DNA of 58,280 nucleotides from Chlamydiota bacterium (GCA_016178055.1 JACOUC010000009.1:1-58280); one strand, 5' to 3'. Counted from the stretch's first letter, positions 1 through 9,390 are shown. The notes: generated by a model not told the origin, from the sequence alone. Program-made: numbers and translations.

Positions 1-126
1 AGTTCTACAACAGCAGCAAAAGTTGTTAAGGCAAGGGTATGGTTGAAGCGCAGTACTGCTATGGGTAAGAACGATAAGAATGAGGCAGATTTTGATGATG
101 TCACTTTTAAATTAAATTGTAAGTAA
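1..126 (+). CDS. C-terminal end of an unknown protein, cut by window edge
   Basis: Frame 1 is open from the first base to a TAA at 124-126, giving the last 41 residues of a protein. The tail is mixed basic and acidic and ends in FKLNCK. No family is recognisable from so little sequence. It is judged to be coding because a strong intrinsic terminator follows 25 bases after the stop and no start codon is needed inside the window. Confidence 0.55.
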   Translation, partial: SSTTAAKVVKARVWLKRSTAMGKNDKNEADFDDVTFKLNCK

Positions 127-151
127 TTCGAGGTGATGTCTGGTGTTTTTT

Positions 152-186
152 AAAGAGAGGAGGACGAAAGTCCTCCTCTCTTTTTC
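152..186 (+). terminator. Rho-independent terminator
   Basis: A 14-base arm (152-165) pairs perfectly with 170-183 around a GAAA loop, and a T run follows. The purine arm is AAAGAGAGGAGGAC. It ends transcription of the partial gene upstream and isolates the cinA operon. Confidence 0.9.
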
Positions 187-272
187 TAAATGTGCGAAAA
201 ATTATTGACACTACCTTATAACCTTCTTTATCTCCTCTTGCTCCTCTGTTCCAATTTTGTTATTTTCTCACC

Positions 273-1499
273 GTGAAAAGAATCATGACCATTGCGACTG
301 GAACAGAGCTCATGCTGGGTTCAACCCGGGATGAGGATTTTGTTTTCATGGCATCTCGACTTGCTGAAAAAGGGTGTCCCATCTATCGTCATTACGTGGT
401 GGGGGATGATCTTAAAAGTTTAAAAACCGTTTTTTCTGAGGCCCTTTTTCATGGAGATATTGTTATTCTTTCCGGGGGATTGGGACCTACCACGGATGAT
501 TTGACACGGGCGATGGCATCAGAAGTTTTGAATCGATCCTTAAAAATAAATCATCAAGTTCTGCAAGCAATTGAGGAAAAATTTCGCTTGCGTCATTTAG
601 AACTTCCTGAATGTAGTCGCGAGCAAGCCCTGATTTTAGAAGGAGCCGAGGTTATTCCTAATTTTGTAGGGACAGCTCCTGGGATGTATCTCAAGGATCA
701 AGATAAAGATATTTTTTTCCTTCCTGGCCCTCCTTATGAATTAAAACCTATGTTTGATAAAAATGTATTGCCTAAAATTCTTTCCATTTGCCAGACGCGT
801 ATGAAGAGTTTTACTGTCAAAACTTTTGGTGTTCTTGAGTCCAGTGTGCAAACTTGGATGAGTGAACTTTTTAAGAGTGAACCTGCTTTTTTAAAAAGCC
901 TAGGTTATACCTCGTCTCCTGAAGGCGTTTCAGTAAGGGTTTTGGAGGGGGAGGACCGATGGAAGGAGATTCAACTTTTAGTAGAGAAACTTAAAAAAAG
1001 ATTAGGGCCGTGGACTTATGGTCAAGATCAGGAAACTTTACCTAGGGTGGTCGCAAAACTTTTGAGAGAGGAAAAGAAGACGCTTGCGATTGCAGAGTCC
1101 TGTACGGGTGGCTTGATGGCAGAACGCTTGACTCAGATTCCCGGTATCTCTGAGGTTTTTAAATTAGGCGTGGTGACTTATTCTAATGATGCCAAGATGA
1201 ATTTAATAGGTGTTTCAAAAGAAAATTTAGAGAGATGGGGAGCGGTGAGCGAAGCTGTTGTTTTGGAAATGGCTCAGGGTGTAAGAGAGAAGGGTTATAC
1301 AGATCTGGGGCTTTCCATAACGGGTGTTGCTGGGCCTGACGGAGGGACATCAGAAAAACCGGTGGGTTTGGTGTGGATTGGAATGAGTGATGGAGTGAAA
1401 TCTTTCGCTCAATCATATCAATTTTTTGGGGATCGCCCGACCATTCAGTTTAAAGCCTCTCAGGCGGCATTTGATTTGCTAAGGCGTTCATTGGCATAA
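273..1499 (+). CDS. cinA: CinA: nicotinamide-nucleotide amidase with molybdopterin-binding-like domain
   Basis: This full-length, two-domain CinA has 408 residues. The N-terminal MoaB/MogA-like domain (about 1-170) carries SGGLGPTTDD at 67-76 and LPGPPYE at 150-156. The C-terminal amidase domain (about 255-405) carries AESCTGG at 274-280 and an ITGVAGPDGG segment. In the family the C-terminal domain deamidates NMN in pyridine nucleotide salvage, and the N-terminal domain is a COG1058-type pyrophosphatase. The start shown is a GTG; an in-frame ATG four codons later (285) is equally possible, and neither has a good ribosome binding site. A TTGACA at 205-210 may be a -35 element, but its -10 is poor. 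Linkage to recA two genes on is a common bacterial arrangement. Confidence 0.93.
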   Translation: MKRIMTIATGTELMLGSTRDEDFVFMASRLAEKGCPIYRHYVVGDDLKSLKTVFSEALFHGDIVILSGGLGPTTDDLTRAMASEVLNRSLKINHQVLQAIEEKFRLRHLELPECSREQALILEGAEVIPNFVGTAPGMYLKDQDKDIFFLPGPPYELKPMFDKNVLPKILSICQTRMKSFTVKTFGVLESSVQTWMSELFKSEPAFLKSLGYTSSPEGVSVRVLEGEDRWKEIQLLVEKLKKRLGPWTYGQDQETLPRVVAKLLREEKKTLAIAESCTGGLMAERLTQIPGISEVFKLGVVTYSNDAKMNLIGVSKENLERWGAVSEAVVLEMAQGVREKGYTDLGLSITGVAGPDGGTSEKPVGLVWIGMSDGVKSFAQSYQFFGDRPTIQFKASQAAFDLLRRSLA

Positions 1500-1506
1500 T
1501 AAATTA

Positions 1507-1630
1507 AAATCCAAAAATCAAAATGCAAAATGACATATTAAAATTCAAAATTTCTAATGCTATTGCAAGGAAGACATTTTAAGTTTTACATTGTCATTTT
1601 GATTTTTGATATTTGATTTTTGATATTCAA
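1507..1630. repeat. Inverted heptad array, family A (AAAATCA-type) with conserved core
   Basis: The left arm reads AAATCCA AAAATCA AAATGCA AAATGAC, a 7-bp period. The right arm (about 1591-1627) is its degenerate inverse complement. Between them lies an asymmetric core containing TCTAATGCTATTGCAAG and AGTTTTACATTGTCA. The same core recurs at 27.6 kb in this orientation and at 30.8 kb inverted. It fills the cinA-thpR gap. Confidence 0.85.
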
Positions 1631-1632
1631 AT

Positions 1633-2190
1633 ATGAGACTTTTTATTGCAATTGAGCTTCCTCAAACACTTCAGAATGAAATTGCCCACTTCATCGAACC
1701 TTTAAGAAAACAGGTGAGGGGTGCTCGATGGATTCCTTTACAAAATTTGCATCTGACCCTTAAATTCCTGGGTGAAGTCCCCGAGATAGATATTTTGAAA
1801 ATTAAAAACTGCATGGAGGAGGTGATTCGAGAAGAAAATTTTCAACCTTTTAAACTTCAATTTTCAAAAATCGGAGGTTTCCCTACCTTAAAATCTCCTC
1901 GAGTGATTTGGCTTGGTGTTTCAATTGGAGAAGAAGTTTTATCAAAAATCACCTCTTCTTTAGAAGGTTCGCTAGAGTTATTGGGATATCCTAAAAAGGA
2001 TCGTCCTTATCAAGCTCATTTGAGTTTGGGAAAGGTCAAAGATCCCAAGCAATTTTGGGGTGTAGAAAAGTTTGAGTTGATCCATAAAACAAGCTTTGCT
2101 GGCTTTTCGGTGGGTGTGATATCATTGCTGCAAAGTTTTTTGGGCCGGGATGGGGCGAGTTACGAGAAGGTTTACGAAGTGAAATTATAA
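1633..2190 (+). CDS. thpR: RNA 2',3'-cyclic phosphodiesterase (2H family, LigT/ThpR)
   Basis: This 185-residue protein has both 2H phosphoesterase motifs, HLTL in the first third (followed by KFLGEV) and HLSL (followed by GKV) in the second half. Length and N-terminus (MRLFIAIELP) match bacterial ThpR. The family opens 2',3'-cyclic phosphates on RNA and can ligate tRNA halves in vitro; the cellular role is unclear. It sits between cinA and recA with only 15 bases before recA, so co-transcription with recA is likely. Confidence 0.92.
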   Translation: MRLFIAIELPQTLQNEIAHFIEPLRKQVRGARWIPLQNLHLTLKFLGEVPEIDILKIKNCMEEVIREENFQPFKLQFSKIGGFPTLKSPRVIWLGVSIGEEVLSKITSSLEGSLELLGYPKKDRPYQAHLSLGKVKDPKQFWGVEKFELIHKTSFAGFSVGVISLLQSFLGRDGASYEKVYEVKL

Positions 2191-2205
2191 AAAGGAGCAC
2201 TTATC

Positions 2206-3273
2206 ATGCCAGAATCAGCCACGCTTCAAGAGAAACAAGAGAAACAGGAGAAAAAAGAATTAATTCAGAAAGAGAAGGACTTGGGAAGAGAGAAGGCGTT
2301 AGATGTAGCTCTTTCCCAGATCGAAAAACAATTTGGGCAGGGCGCCATTATGCGTTTGGGGAGAGATCATCCCATTTTTCCTATTGCAGCCATTTCGACT
2401 GGAGCCCTGACTTTGGACATTGCTCTTGGGATTGGTGGAGTGCCTCGGGGGCGTGTGGTAGAAATTTTTGGACCTGAATCCTCTGGAAAAACGACGCTGG
2501 CACTTCAGATCATTGCGAATGCCCAGAGGGCAGGAGGAAAAGCGGCTTTTATTGACGCGGAGCATGCCCTGGATTCTGGCTATGCGAAAGTGTTAGGGGT
2601 TGACATTGAGAATTTGCTTATTTCTCAACCGGATTGTGGTGAAGATGCCTTGAATATTGCAGAGGTTTTGGTTCGGTCTAATGCCTTGGACGTTGTGGTC
2701 GTTGATTCCGTTGCAGCGCTGGTTCCTCGAGCAGAGATTGAAGGGGATATTGGTGATCAGCACATGGGGCTTCAAGCCCGGCTCATGAGCCAAGCCCTTC
2801 GAAAATTAACGGGCTCCATCAGTAAATCGAGAACCTGTGCCATTTTTATTAATCAAATTCGTGAAAAAATTGGAGTTATGTTTGGAAGTCCAGAAACAAC
2901 CCCTGGAGGACGGGCTCTAAAGTTCTATTCTTCAGTCAGGCTTGATATCAGGCGGATCGGAGCGATTAAAGATCCCAAAGGAGTGGTCGTTGGAAATCAG
3001 GTGAATGTGAAGGTGGTCAAAAATAAAGTAGCGCCCCCTTTTAGAGAAGGAGCCTTTGATATTCTTTTTGGGGAAGGAATTTCAAAGGAAGGATCTGTGG
3101 TGGATATGGGAGTGGCGCTCGGGGTTATTGAAAAGAAGGGATCTTGGTTCACCTATAAGAATGACAAATTAGGGCAGGGAAGAGAACAAGCCCGAGACTT
3201 TTTAAAGAGGGAAAAGGCTGTAATGCAGCAGATTGTGAAGGAAGTGAAAGAGAAGGCGGGCTTGAGGAGTTAA
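2206..3273 (+). CDS. recA: RecA recombinase
   Basis: This 355-residue RecA has Walker [10 protein letters not shown] at 89-97, the VVVDSVAAL Walker B region, and the core [15 protein letters not shown] with TPGGRALKF that forms the DNA-binding loops. It pairs homologous strands and stimulates LexA-type self-cleavage. The N-terminus has an unusual lysine/glutamate-rich extension of about 25 residues before the usual start ([15 protein letters not shown]). A good AGGAG lies 8 bases before the ATG. No LexA-like box is obvious upstream, so SOS control cannot be claimed. Confidence 0.98.
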   Translation: MPESATLQEKQEKQEKKELIQKEKDLGREKALDVALSQIEKQFGQGAIMRLGRDHPIFPIAAISTGALTLDIALGIGGVPRGRVVEIFGPESSGKTTLALQIIANAQRAGGKAAFIDAEHALDSGYAKVLGVDIENLLISQPDCGEDALNIAEVLVRSNALDVVVVDSVAALVPRAEIEGDIGDQHMGLQARLMSQALRKLTGSISKSRTCAIFINQIREKIGVMFGSPETTPGGRALKFYSSVRLDIRRIGAIKDPKGVVVGNQVNVKVVKNKVAPPFREGAFDILFGEGISKEGSVVDMGVALGVIEKKGSWFTYKNDKLGQGREQARDFLKREKAVMQQIVKEVKEKAGLRS

Positions 3274-3283
3274 AGACAGTTTA

Positions 3284-3382
3284 ACCCTGTCATTCGACAG
3301 GGTAAAAGTTTAAGGTTCAAAGATAAAAGTTAAAAGAGTTAAAATTTTTTATAACTCCTAACTCTCTAACTTTTCTTCTAAA
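3284..3382. repeat. Stem-loop followed by heptad array after recA
   Basis: ACCCTGTC (3284-3291) pairs with GACAGGGT (3296-3303) around ATTC. It lacks a T tract, so it is only a weak terminator candidate. It is followed by an inverted AAAGTTA-type array: AAGTTTA AGGTTCA AAGATAA AAGTTAA on the left, TAACTCC TAACTCT CTAACTT on the right. Confidence 0.65.
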
Positions 3383-3390
3383 TTCATGCT

Positions 3391-4515
3391 ATGAAAAGAA
3401 ATATCTTAATTACCATTTTATTATTTTTTATTTCGCTGCCACTACGGGCTTCTCCCTTAGGGGATTTGGAGAATGCTTTTGCCGAGGTGGCTGAAAAGGT
3501 AGGGCCTGCGGTGGTCAGTATCAGCACGGTTCAGACCTATCGGTTGGGGACGGGCTATCTTGTAGAGCCTTATGAACTTCCGGATCAGACGTTTAATGAT
3601 TTTATCAGCCGGTATTTTATGGTTTCCCCTGAAACCGAACTTCATAAATATGGTTTGGGTTCTGGAATCATTGTGAAGGAAACGGGTGAGATTTTAACCA
3701 ATCGCCATGTTGTTCAGGGAGCCAGTGAAATTGATGTTACGCTATCCGATGGTCGGAAGTTTAAAGCGACTGTTAAGGGATCAGATTCTCGATCGGACTT
3801 GGCCATTCTTAAGATTGAAGCGGATCACTTAACCCCCGCTCAATTAGGGAATTCGTCTTCCGTTAAAACAGGAGAGTGGGTGGTTGCGATTGGTAATCCC
3901 TTCGGTTTTTTACTTAAGGATAATCAACCGACGGTGACTGTGGGTGTGATCAGTGCAACGCACCGAAAACTTCCAGAAGCGGGTTTAGGACAAGGTCCTT
4001 ATTATTTTGATTTGATTCAGACGGACGCCGCGATTAATCCAGGAAATAGTGGAGGGCCTCTTGTCAATTTAAAGGGAGAAGTCATTGGCATTAACATGGC
4101 TATTTTTTCAAGTACGGGAAGTTATTCTGGGGTAGGCTTTGCTGTTCCGATTGATGTTGCAAAAGAGATTCTTGAGGATTTAATCAAGGGGGACAAGATT
4201 GTTTACGGTTGGATGGGTTTAGGGGTGGGTGCCCTCGATGAGAGAATGGCGAAAGAACTTCATCTTCCAGACTCCCGTGGCGCTTTGGTGCTGAAGGTGT
4301 TTGAAAATAGCTCTTCGGAAAAAGCAGGAATTACTGAGTTTGATGTCATTCGTAAATTGGGAAATATTCCGATTAATACTCCCGAAGATTTGATTCAGGA
4401 AATTTCAAGATTAAAGGTGGGAACACATTTAAAAGTTGAACTATTGCGTCGGGGAGAAGCTCTTCAACTGGAAGTGATTCTAGAGGCACATCCGTTGGAA
4501 AGAGAAAAAACGTGA
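3391..4515 (+). CDS. HtrA/DegP-family periplasmic serine protease with one PDZ domain
   Basis: This is a 374-residue trypsin-like protease. An N-terminal signal peptide (about 1-20, ending LRAS) directs it to the periplasm. The catalytic triad is visible as H106 (NRHVV), D136 (SDLAIL) and S220 (GNSGGP). A single PDZ domain follows at about 270-365, so it resembles DegS in domain number but has a cleavable-looking signal. Its role would be envelope protein quality control or regulated proteolysis. Residues 50-90 form a longer insertion before the first catalytic residue. It overlaps alaS by four bases. Confidence 0.93.
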   Translation: MKRNILITILLFFISLPLRASPLGDLENAFAEVAEKVGPAVVSISTVQTYRLGTGYLVEPYELPDQTFNDFISRYFMVSPETELHKYGLGSGIIVKETGEILTNRHVVQGASEIDVTLSDGRKFKATVKGSDSRSDLAILKIEADHLTPAQLGNSSSVKTGEWVVAIGNPFGFLLKDNQPTVTVGVISATHRKLPEAGLGQGPYYFDLIQTDAAINPGNSGGPLVNLKGEVIGINMAIFSSTGSYSGVGFAVPIDVAKEILEDLIKGDKIVYGWMGLGVGALDERMAKELHLPDSRGALVLKVFENSSSEKAGITEFDVIRKLGNIPINTPEDLIQEISRLKVGTHLKVELLRRGEALQLEVILEAHPLEREKT

Positions 4516-7142
4516 TTCGGTCATCAGAGATTCGTCAAAAATTTTTAGAGTTTTTTAAATCACGAAGTCATTCGATTGTTGTGAGTGATTCCTTAATTCC
4601 AAAAGGAGATCCCACCCTTTTATTTACAACAGCCGGTATGGTCCAGTTTAAATCTCTTTATGCAGGGGCCCCTTTACCTTATAAACGTGCGGCCAGTTGC
4701 CAAAAGTGTTTAAGGGCGGGAGGGAAGGGGAGTGATTTAGAAAATGTGGGCAAGACGATTCGCCATCATACTTTTTTTGAAATGCTCGGCAATTTTTCTT
4801 TTGGGGATTATTTTAAGGAGGAGGCCATTCTGTGGGGATGGGAGTTTTTAACTCAAGTGATGAATCTTCCCCAGGAAAAATTGTGGGTTTCTGTTTTTCG
4901 GGAAGATGATGAAGCTTATACCCTTTGGACAAAGAAGGTTGGAATTTCTGAAGGCCGAATCGTTCGCTTGGGTGAGAAGGACAATTTTTGGGGCCCTGCG
5001 GGAGATACAGGGGCTTGCGGCCCTTCTTCTGAAATTCATTTTGATTTGGGAGTTGAGCGCGGTTGTCAAAAAGACCCTTGTGCTCCGGGTTGTGACTGCG
5101 AACGATTTTTAGAAATTTGGAATTTGGTCTTTCCTCAATTCTATCAAGAAGCCGATGGAACAAGGAAATATTTAGTTCGTCGTGGGATCGATACCGGAAT
5201 GGGATTGGAACGAATTACCTTTGTCGTTCAAGGTGTTCAAAATAATTATCAGACAGATCTTTTTCGACCGATTCTTTCAGAAATATCTAAACACACCCCT
5301 CAAGGGTATGACTCAAAAACTCAGATGGCTTATCATGTGATTGCCGATCATGTGCGGGCGTTAACTTTTGCTATTACAGATGAAGTTCTTCCTTCGAATG
5401 AAGGGCGAGGTTACGTTTTAAGAAGAATTTTGAGAAGAGCCAGCCGCTATGCGAAAAAATTAGGAATTCAAGAGGCGATTCTTTATAAACTCGTACCTGT
5501 GGTTGTGGATGTGATGAAAGAAATTTATCCCGAACTTGTTTCTTCAAGAGAAAATGTTGCCCGTATCGTTAAGTTTGAGGAAGAACGATTTTTAGGAACC
5601 ATTTCTTATGGTTGGACCATTCTTGAAGACTTAATGAAGACGAGTCCATCTAAAATGCTTTCAGGGGGAGAGCTTTTCCGTCTGTATGATACTTACGGAT
5701 TTCCTCTTGAGATGGCCAAAGAAATTGCCCAGGAAGAAGGATTCAAAATTGATGAAGAAGGTTTTAAAAAATTAATGGGGGAGCAAAAAGAACGTTCTCG
5801 GGCAAGCTGGATTGGAAAAACAGAAGTGGAGGAAACTGTTGCTTTAGAAGAACTTAAGAAAAAGTTAGGCTCCACTGAATTTTTAGGTTATCAAACTTTA
5901 TCGGCCGATGGGAAAATTTTAAGTCTCTTAAAGGATCAGAATGTGGTTGAAGAGGTGAGAGAGGGAGAAGAGATTCAAATTATTTTGAACCGATCCCCTT
6001 TTTATGGAGAATCCGGAGGCCAAGTCGGGGATCGGGGTTTCATTCAAACCACGCAAGGGGAAGTTGAGGTTTGTGATACTCAGTGGCCAATCGAGGGCCT
6101 AACCGTTCATCATGCCATCGTAAAGAAGGGCCTTCTTCATTTAGGAGATGAAGTTTTTGCAAAAGTGGATCCCCCTTTTAGGTATGCGACAGCCCGCCAT
6201 CACACTGCGACTCATCTTCTTCATTATGCCTTAAGAAAGATTTTAGGGACTCATGTGAAACAGGCCGGTTCTCGGGTTTCCCCTGACCGATTGCGTTTCG
6301 ATTTCGCTCATTTTGGAAAAGTGAGTGAATCAGAGTTAGAACATATTGAGTCTTTAATTAATGAAAAGATTTTGGACAATAGTTCACTTCGAACTTTAGT
6401 GATCCCGATTGAAGAAGCAAAAAAAGCTGGGGCCATGATGTTTTTTGGTGATCAATATGGATCAGTCGTGAGAATGCTTGATATTGGAGGGTATAGCTTG
6501 GAATTATGTGGAGGAACACATGTAAAAGCTACAGGAGAAATAGGACTTTTTAAAATTCTAGGTGAAGCCAGTGTGGCCAGCGGGGTTCGAAGAATCGAAG
6601 CCCTTTCGGGATTAAAGGCTTATGAGGCCGTTCGGCAAACCACGCAAACTCTTTCGGATCTTTGCTCTCGTCTAGGAACTTCTCGAGAGGCGGTATTGGA
6701 GAGAATGGAAAAATTGTTGGCCGATAAACGCCAGCTTGAAAAAACATTAGAAGCAGAGCAAATTCATCGGGTCCAAGGTCAGCTTTCTGAAATTCTATCT
6801 CAACCGCTTAAAATAAAAGATCATTTCTTTTATGTAGGTTCTTTTGATGGTTTGGATCAGGAAATCTTACGAACGCTGCTTGACCAGGCAAAAAATCAGG
6901 TTACTTCAGGCGTGATTATTCTCTCCTCTCAAAAAGAAGGTAAAGTCATTTTCCTTGTTCTTGTCACTCCTGATCTTGTGAAAAAGGGTCTCCATGCGGG
7001 AAAAATTGTTCAAGAACTGGCCAAGAAGGTTGATGGAAAGGGCGGAGGGAAACCTGACATGGCACAAGGGGGAGGGAAGGACCCCTCAAAACTTCGAGAG
7101 GCGCTTAAATCCCTGCCAGAAATATTAGAGAAATTATTGTAA
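4512..7142 (+). CDS. alaS: Alanyl-tRNA synthetase
   Basis: This is a full-length AlaS of 876 residues. The class II catalytic core is at the N-terminus (TAGMVQFK, and RRGIDTGMGLERIT). The editing domain has the zinc ligands HHTATH near 562 and CGGTH near 665, and a C-Ala/DHHA1 domain ends the protein. It charges tRNA-Ala and clears mischarged Ser and Gly. The GTG start overlaps the protease stop (GTGA), so translation is probably coupled. In many bacteria alaS lies just downstream of recA; here the protease is inserted between them. Confidence 0.98.
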   Translation: MIRSSEIRQKFLEFFKSRSHSIVVSDSLIPKGDPTLLFTTAGMVQFKSLYAGAPLPYKRAASCQKCLRAGGKGSDLENVGKTIRHHTFFEMLGNFSFGDYFKEEAILWGWEFLTQVMNLPQEKLWVSVFREDDEAYTLWTKKVGISEGRIVRLGEKDNFWGPAGDTGACGPSSEIHFDLGVERGCQKDPCAPGCDCERFLEIWNLVFPQFYQEADGTRKYLVRRGIDTGMGLERITFVVQGVQNNYQTDLFRPILSEISKHTPQGYDSKTQMAYHVIADHVRALTFAITDEVLPSNEGRGYVLRRILRRASRYAKKLGIQEAILYKLVPVVVDVMKEIYPELVSSRENVARIVKFEEERFLGTISYGWTILEDLMKTSPSKMLSGGELFRLYDTYGFPLEMAKEIAQEEGFKIDEEGFKKLMGEQKERSRASWIGKTEVEETVALEELKKKLGSTEFLGYQTLSADGKILSLLKDQNVVEEVREGEEIQIILNRSPFYGESGGQVGDRGFIQTTQGEVEVCDTQWPIEGLTVHHAIVKKGLLHLGDEVFAKVDPPFRYATARHHTATHLLHYALRKILGTHVKQAGSRVSPDRLRFDFAHFGKVSESELEHIESLINEKILDNSSLRTLVIPIEEAKKAGAMMFFGDQYGSVVRMLDIGGYSLELCGGTHVKATGEIGLFKILGEASVASGVRRIEALSGLKAYEAVRQTTQTLSDLCSRLGTSREAVLERMEKLLADKRQLEKTLEAEQIHRVQGQLSEILSQPLKIKDHFFYVGSFDGLDQEILRTLLDQAKNQVTSGVIILSSQKEGKVIFLVLVTPDLVKKGLHAGKIVQELAKKVDGKGGGKPDMAQGGGKDPSKLREALKSLPEILEKLL

Positions 7143-7155
7143 ATAATTTCTCTAA
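7125..7155. terminator. Bidirectional stem-loop between alaS and the aldolase gene
   Basis: A perfect 14-bp stem (7125-7138 with 7142-7155) with a 3-base loop includes the alaS stop codon. It lies between convergent genes. There is no long T tract on either side, so termination is inferred from position and stem quality. Confidence 0.7.
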
Positions 7156-7170
7156 ATCTGTTTCAATATG

Positions 7171-8238
7171 TTACGCAACCGTTACTTCTTTACACGTATA
7201 AACATCTTGAATCGCATTCAAGAGCTTAATCCCATCTTTCATTGGTTTCTGGAATGCCTTACGGCCGCTGATCAGTCCCATACCTCCGGCCCGTTTGTTA
7301 ATGACAGCGGTTTTAACGGCATCGGCCAGATCATTCTTTCCTGAAGCTCCTCCGGAATTAATCAGCCCCATCCGGCCCATGTAATTGTTGAGCACTTGAT
7401 AGCGGCAAAGATCAACTGGGTGATCGGTCGATAAATCGGTATACATCTTGGTGTCGTACTTACCATAGCCCTTTTTCTCTTTATTCAGAGCTTCATAACC
7501 ACGGTTAAGTTCTGGAAGTTTTTGTTTGATAATATCCGCTTCAATCGTCACTCCTAAGTGATTGGCTTGTCCAGTAAGATCCGCACTCACGTGATAATCT
7601 GCATCGCTAGTCTTGAAGGCGCTAGATCGAGTATAGCACCACAGAATGGTAAACATTCCAAGCGTGTGAGCTTGATGAAACGCTTCACTTACTTCCGTAA
7701 TCTGACGGGTGCTTTCAGGAGATCCAAAATAAATGGTGGCTCCGACTCCAACGGCTCCCATTTCCCAGGCTTGCTCGATATTGGCGAAAAAAACTTGATC
7801 CGCTTTATTGGGGTAGGTGAGGAGTTCATTGTGATTAAATTTTAGAATAAAAGGAATTTTATGTGCATATTTACGAGCGACAGCTCCCAAGACTCCAAGG
7901 GTTGATGCGACTGCGTTACAGCCTCCCTCGATCGCCAATTTTACAATATTTTCAGCATCAAAATATTCTGGATTTGGGGCGAAGGAAGCTCCCGCAGAAT
8001 GTTCAATTCCCTGGTCTACCGGTAAAATGGAGAGATACCCTGTTCCAGCAAGTCTTCCATGGCTGAACATACTTTGAAGGTTTCGAAGGACGGGGATCGG
8101 CCGATCACTGATTAAAAAAATGCGATCGACCCAGTCGGATGTCGGAATATGAATTCTTTCCTTGGGCACTTTACACTGGTGATGAAGCAGGCTCTCGGCT
8201 TCTTTATCTAGCAACTGTGAAATTTGATCAACCGTCAT
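7171..8238 (-). CDS. fbaB: Class I fructose-bisphosphate aldolase (FbaB/DhnA type)
   Basis: From the ATG at 8238 the protein has 355 residues, the usual length of the FbaB group. Diagnostic stretches include [32 protein letters not shown] and a C-terminal GLISGRKAF. It would cleave or form fructose 1,6-bisphosphate by a Schiff-base lysine in glycolysis or gluconeogenesis. The frame stays open 65 codons further upstream, but that part is not family-like. An AAAGGAG lies 8 bases before the chosen ATG and fixes the start. Confidence 0.95.
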   Translation of the reverse strand: MTVDQISQLLDKEAESLLHHQCKVPKERIHIPTSDWVDRIFLISDRPIPVLRNLQSMFSHGRLAGTGYLSILPVDQGIEHSAGASFAPNPEYFDAENIVKLAIEGGCNAVASTLGVLGAVARKYAHKIPFILKFNHNELLTYPNKADQVFFANIEQAWEMGAVGVGATIYFGSPESTRQITEVSEAFHQAHTLGMFTILWCYTRSSAFKTSDADYHVSADLTGQANHLGVTIEADIIKQKLPELNRGYEALNKEKKGYGKYDTKMYTDLSTDHPVDLCRYQVLNNYMGRMGLINSGGASGKNDLADAVKTAVINKRAGGMGLISGRKAFQKPMKDGIKLLNAIQDVYTCKEVTVA

Positions 8239-8347
8239 TTTAGAATCTCCTTTATGGGTCAGAATTAAAGCTAAATGTTTGAAAGAACAGACAAACGTGA
8301 GTTGAGCAAATTCACTTCCCAAAATAGGAACGGCTGGGGTGAGGGCG

Positions 8348-8473
8348 CTAAGCAGGTTTGCTTTTGTGTCTGCTGCTATGGTGACCCGAAAAATGGTCAA
8401 GCAATCGCACAAAGAGAAAAAGCGCAATCCCAATCACCCCAATACCAATTAGCATCACCTCCGGCGTGCTCAT
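8348..8473 (-). CDS. Tiny single-pass membrane protein
   Basis: This 41-residue ORF has one hydrophobic helix (about residues 7-23, [14 protein letters not shown]) and a basic histidine-rich tail. It starts two bases after the stop of the next membrane ORF upstream, whose last codons contain a good AAAGGAG for it, so the two are translationally linked. No family is recognised. The aldolase gene follows 109 bases downstream on the same strand. Confidence 0.6.
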   Translation of the reverse strand: MSTPEVMLIGIGVIGIALFLFVRLLDHFSGHHSSRHKSKPA

Positions 8474-8475
8474 GG

Positions 8476-8700
8476 TTATTTCTCCTTTCCAGCGTTATCT
8501 GGCTTTGTCGGTGGAAGAAGCAATATCCCTATGAAAGTCAAAACTGCACCGATTCCAAGCCCCAACAACCCGATTTTGATGTTGATACGCTCTGTCAATA
8601 GACTGCTAACTGCGGCAGCAGTCAAAATATACTTGGCAACATCCAATATGAACTCGCCGCCTTTCAGACGTCTCGTGTTTTGGCTCATCAAACTCAGCAT
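8476..8700 (-). CDS. Small two-helix membrane protein
   Basis: About 74 residues with two hydrophobic stretches (around ILTAAAVSSLL and LLGLGIGAVLTFIGILLL) and a PP-rich polar tail. The start is uncertain: TTG at 8724, ATG at 8700 or ATG at 8688. The 8700 ATG has a GGGA-like ribosome site, and the 8688 ATG begins the more family-like MSQNTRR. Its stop is 2 bases before the tiny membrane protein downstream. Function is unknown. Confidence 0.6.
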   Translation of the reverse strand: MLSLMSQNTRRLKGGEFILDVAKYILTAAAVSSLLTERINIKIGLLGLGIGAVLTFIGILLLPPTKPDNAGKEK

Positions 8701-8748
8701 ATCAATTGGTTCCCAGATTGTCAATCTGAAGGCTACTAAGATTTTGTA

Positions 8749-8776
8749 TTGACAGAGTCATCCCCTGTGTTAATAT
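8749..8776 (+). promoter_or_regulatory. Sigma-70 promoter of mraZ
   Basis: TTGACA (8749-8754), a 16-bp spacer and TAATAT (8771-8776) form a near-consensus promoter. Transcription would start inside the MraZ operator array, which fits autorepression. Confidence 0.85.
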
Positions 8777-8811
8777 ATGGGTAAATGTGGGTTTTTTTTG
8801 GATAACATGGG
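8777..8811 (+). promoter_or_regulatory. MraZ operator: four 10-bp-spaced repeats
   Basis: ATGGG at 8777, GTGGG at 8787, a degenerate TTTGG at 8797 and ATGGG at 8807 lie exactly 10 bp apart, each followed by a 5-bp spacer. Two spacers are identical (TAAAT). This matches the known MraZ binding pattern of short GTGGG-type repeats at one helical turn upstream of its own gene. It begins immediately after the -10 element. Confidence 0.85.
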
Positions 8812-8819
8812 TAAATGAG

Positions 8820-9263
8820 ATGTTTCTAGGGACATTCGAACATCGAATTGATGCACGGGATAGAGTTAGCATTCCTGCAAAGATGAGGGATGAACTCTAT
8901 CGCGGGACAACCAAACATCCGATTATGACCATTGGATTCGAAAAGTGCCTTTACATTTACTCCAGACCTCGTTGGGATCGGTTTGCCAATGAGGTTGAAA
9001 CGCTCCAAACCAGCCATGAAGATACCCGACGACTTGAACGATTTCTTTTTGCAAATGCCAGTGAATGTCCTGTTGATCCTCAAGGAAGAATCCTGGTTCC
9101 AAAGCATTTGAAAGAACATGCTGAATTAAACGATGGACTTTTTATTGTTGGGGTACGTCATCGAATTGAAATTTGGAATCAGGATGAATGGGGTCGTGAA
9201 TCGAAAAAAATTCGTGAGACTTCTAAGGGGATAGCAGAAAAGAGTGCAGGATTTTCGATATAA
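8820..9263 (+). CDS. mraZ: MraZ transcriptional regulator
   Basis: From the ATG at 8820 the protein has 147 residues and two tandem SpoVT-AbrB folds. The first is FLGTFEHRIDARDRVSIPAK; the second contains DPQGRILVPKHLKEHA. MraZ is a DNA-binding ring-shaped repressor that normally heads the division and cell wall (dcw) cluster. An upstream GTG at 8787 is rejected as a start because it lies inside the operator. Here mraZ stands alone: no rsmH, ftsL or mur gene follows, only a repeat and a GGDEF gene. The operator array and promoter suggest it is still autoregulated. Confidence 0.93.
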   Translation: MFLGTFEHRIDARDRVSIPAKMRDELYRGTTKHPIMTIGFEKCLYIYSRPRWDRFANEVETLQTSHEDTRRLERFLFANASECPVDPQGRILVPKHLKEHAELNDGLFIVGVRHRIEIWNQDEWGRESKKIRETSKGIAEKSAGFSI

Positions 9264-9375
9264 ATCCAAAAATCAAAAATTAGAAATCAAAATGACAGAT
9301 CAAAATCTAAAATTTTTTAAATCTTTGGTTTTTAAATCTTTGAATTTTAATTTGTCATTTTGAATTTTGAATTTA
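9263..9375. repeat. Inverted heptad array, AAAATCA type
   Basis: Left arm about 9263-9298 (AAATCCA AAAATCA steps ending in AAAATGACA), right arm about 9331-9374 (TTGTCATTTTGAATTTTGAA). The centre differs from the core found at 1.5, 27.6 and 30.8 kb. It separates mraZ from the GGDEF gene. Confidence 0.8.
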
Positions 9376-9390
9376 ACAAGGGGGGGATCG

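Noticed and set aside
8239-8433. N-terminal extension of the aldolase
   Set aside because: The frame is open but not family-like, overlaps the tiny membrane protein gene, and the inner ATG has a good ribosome site.
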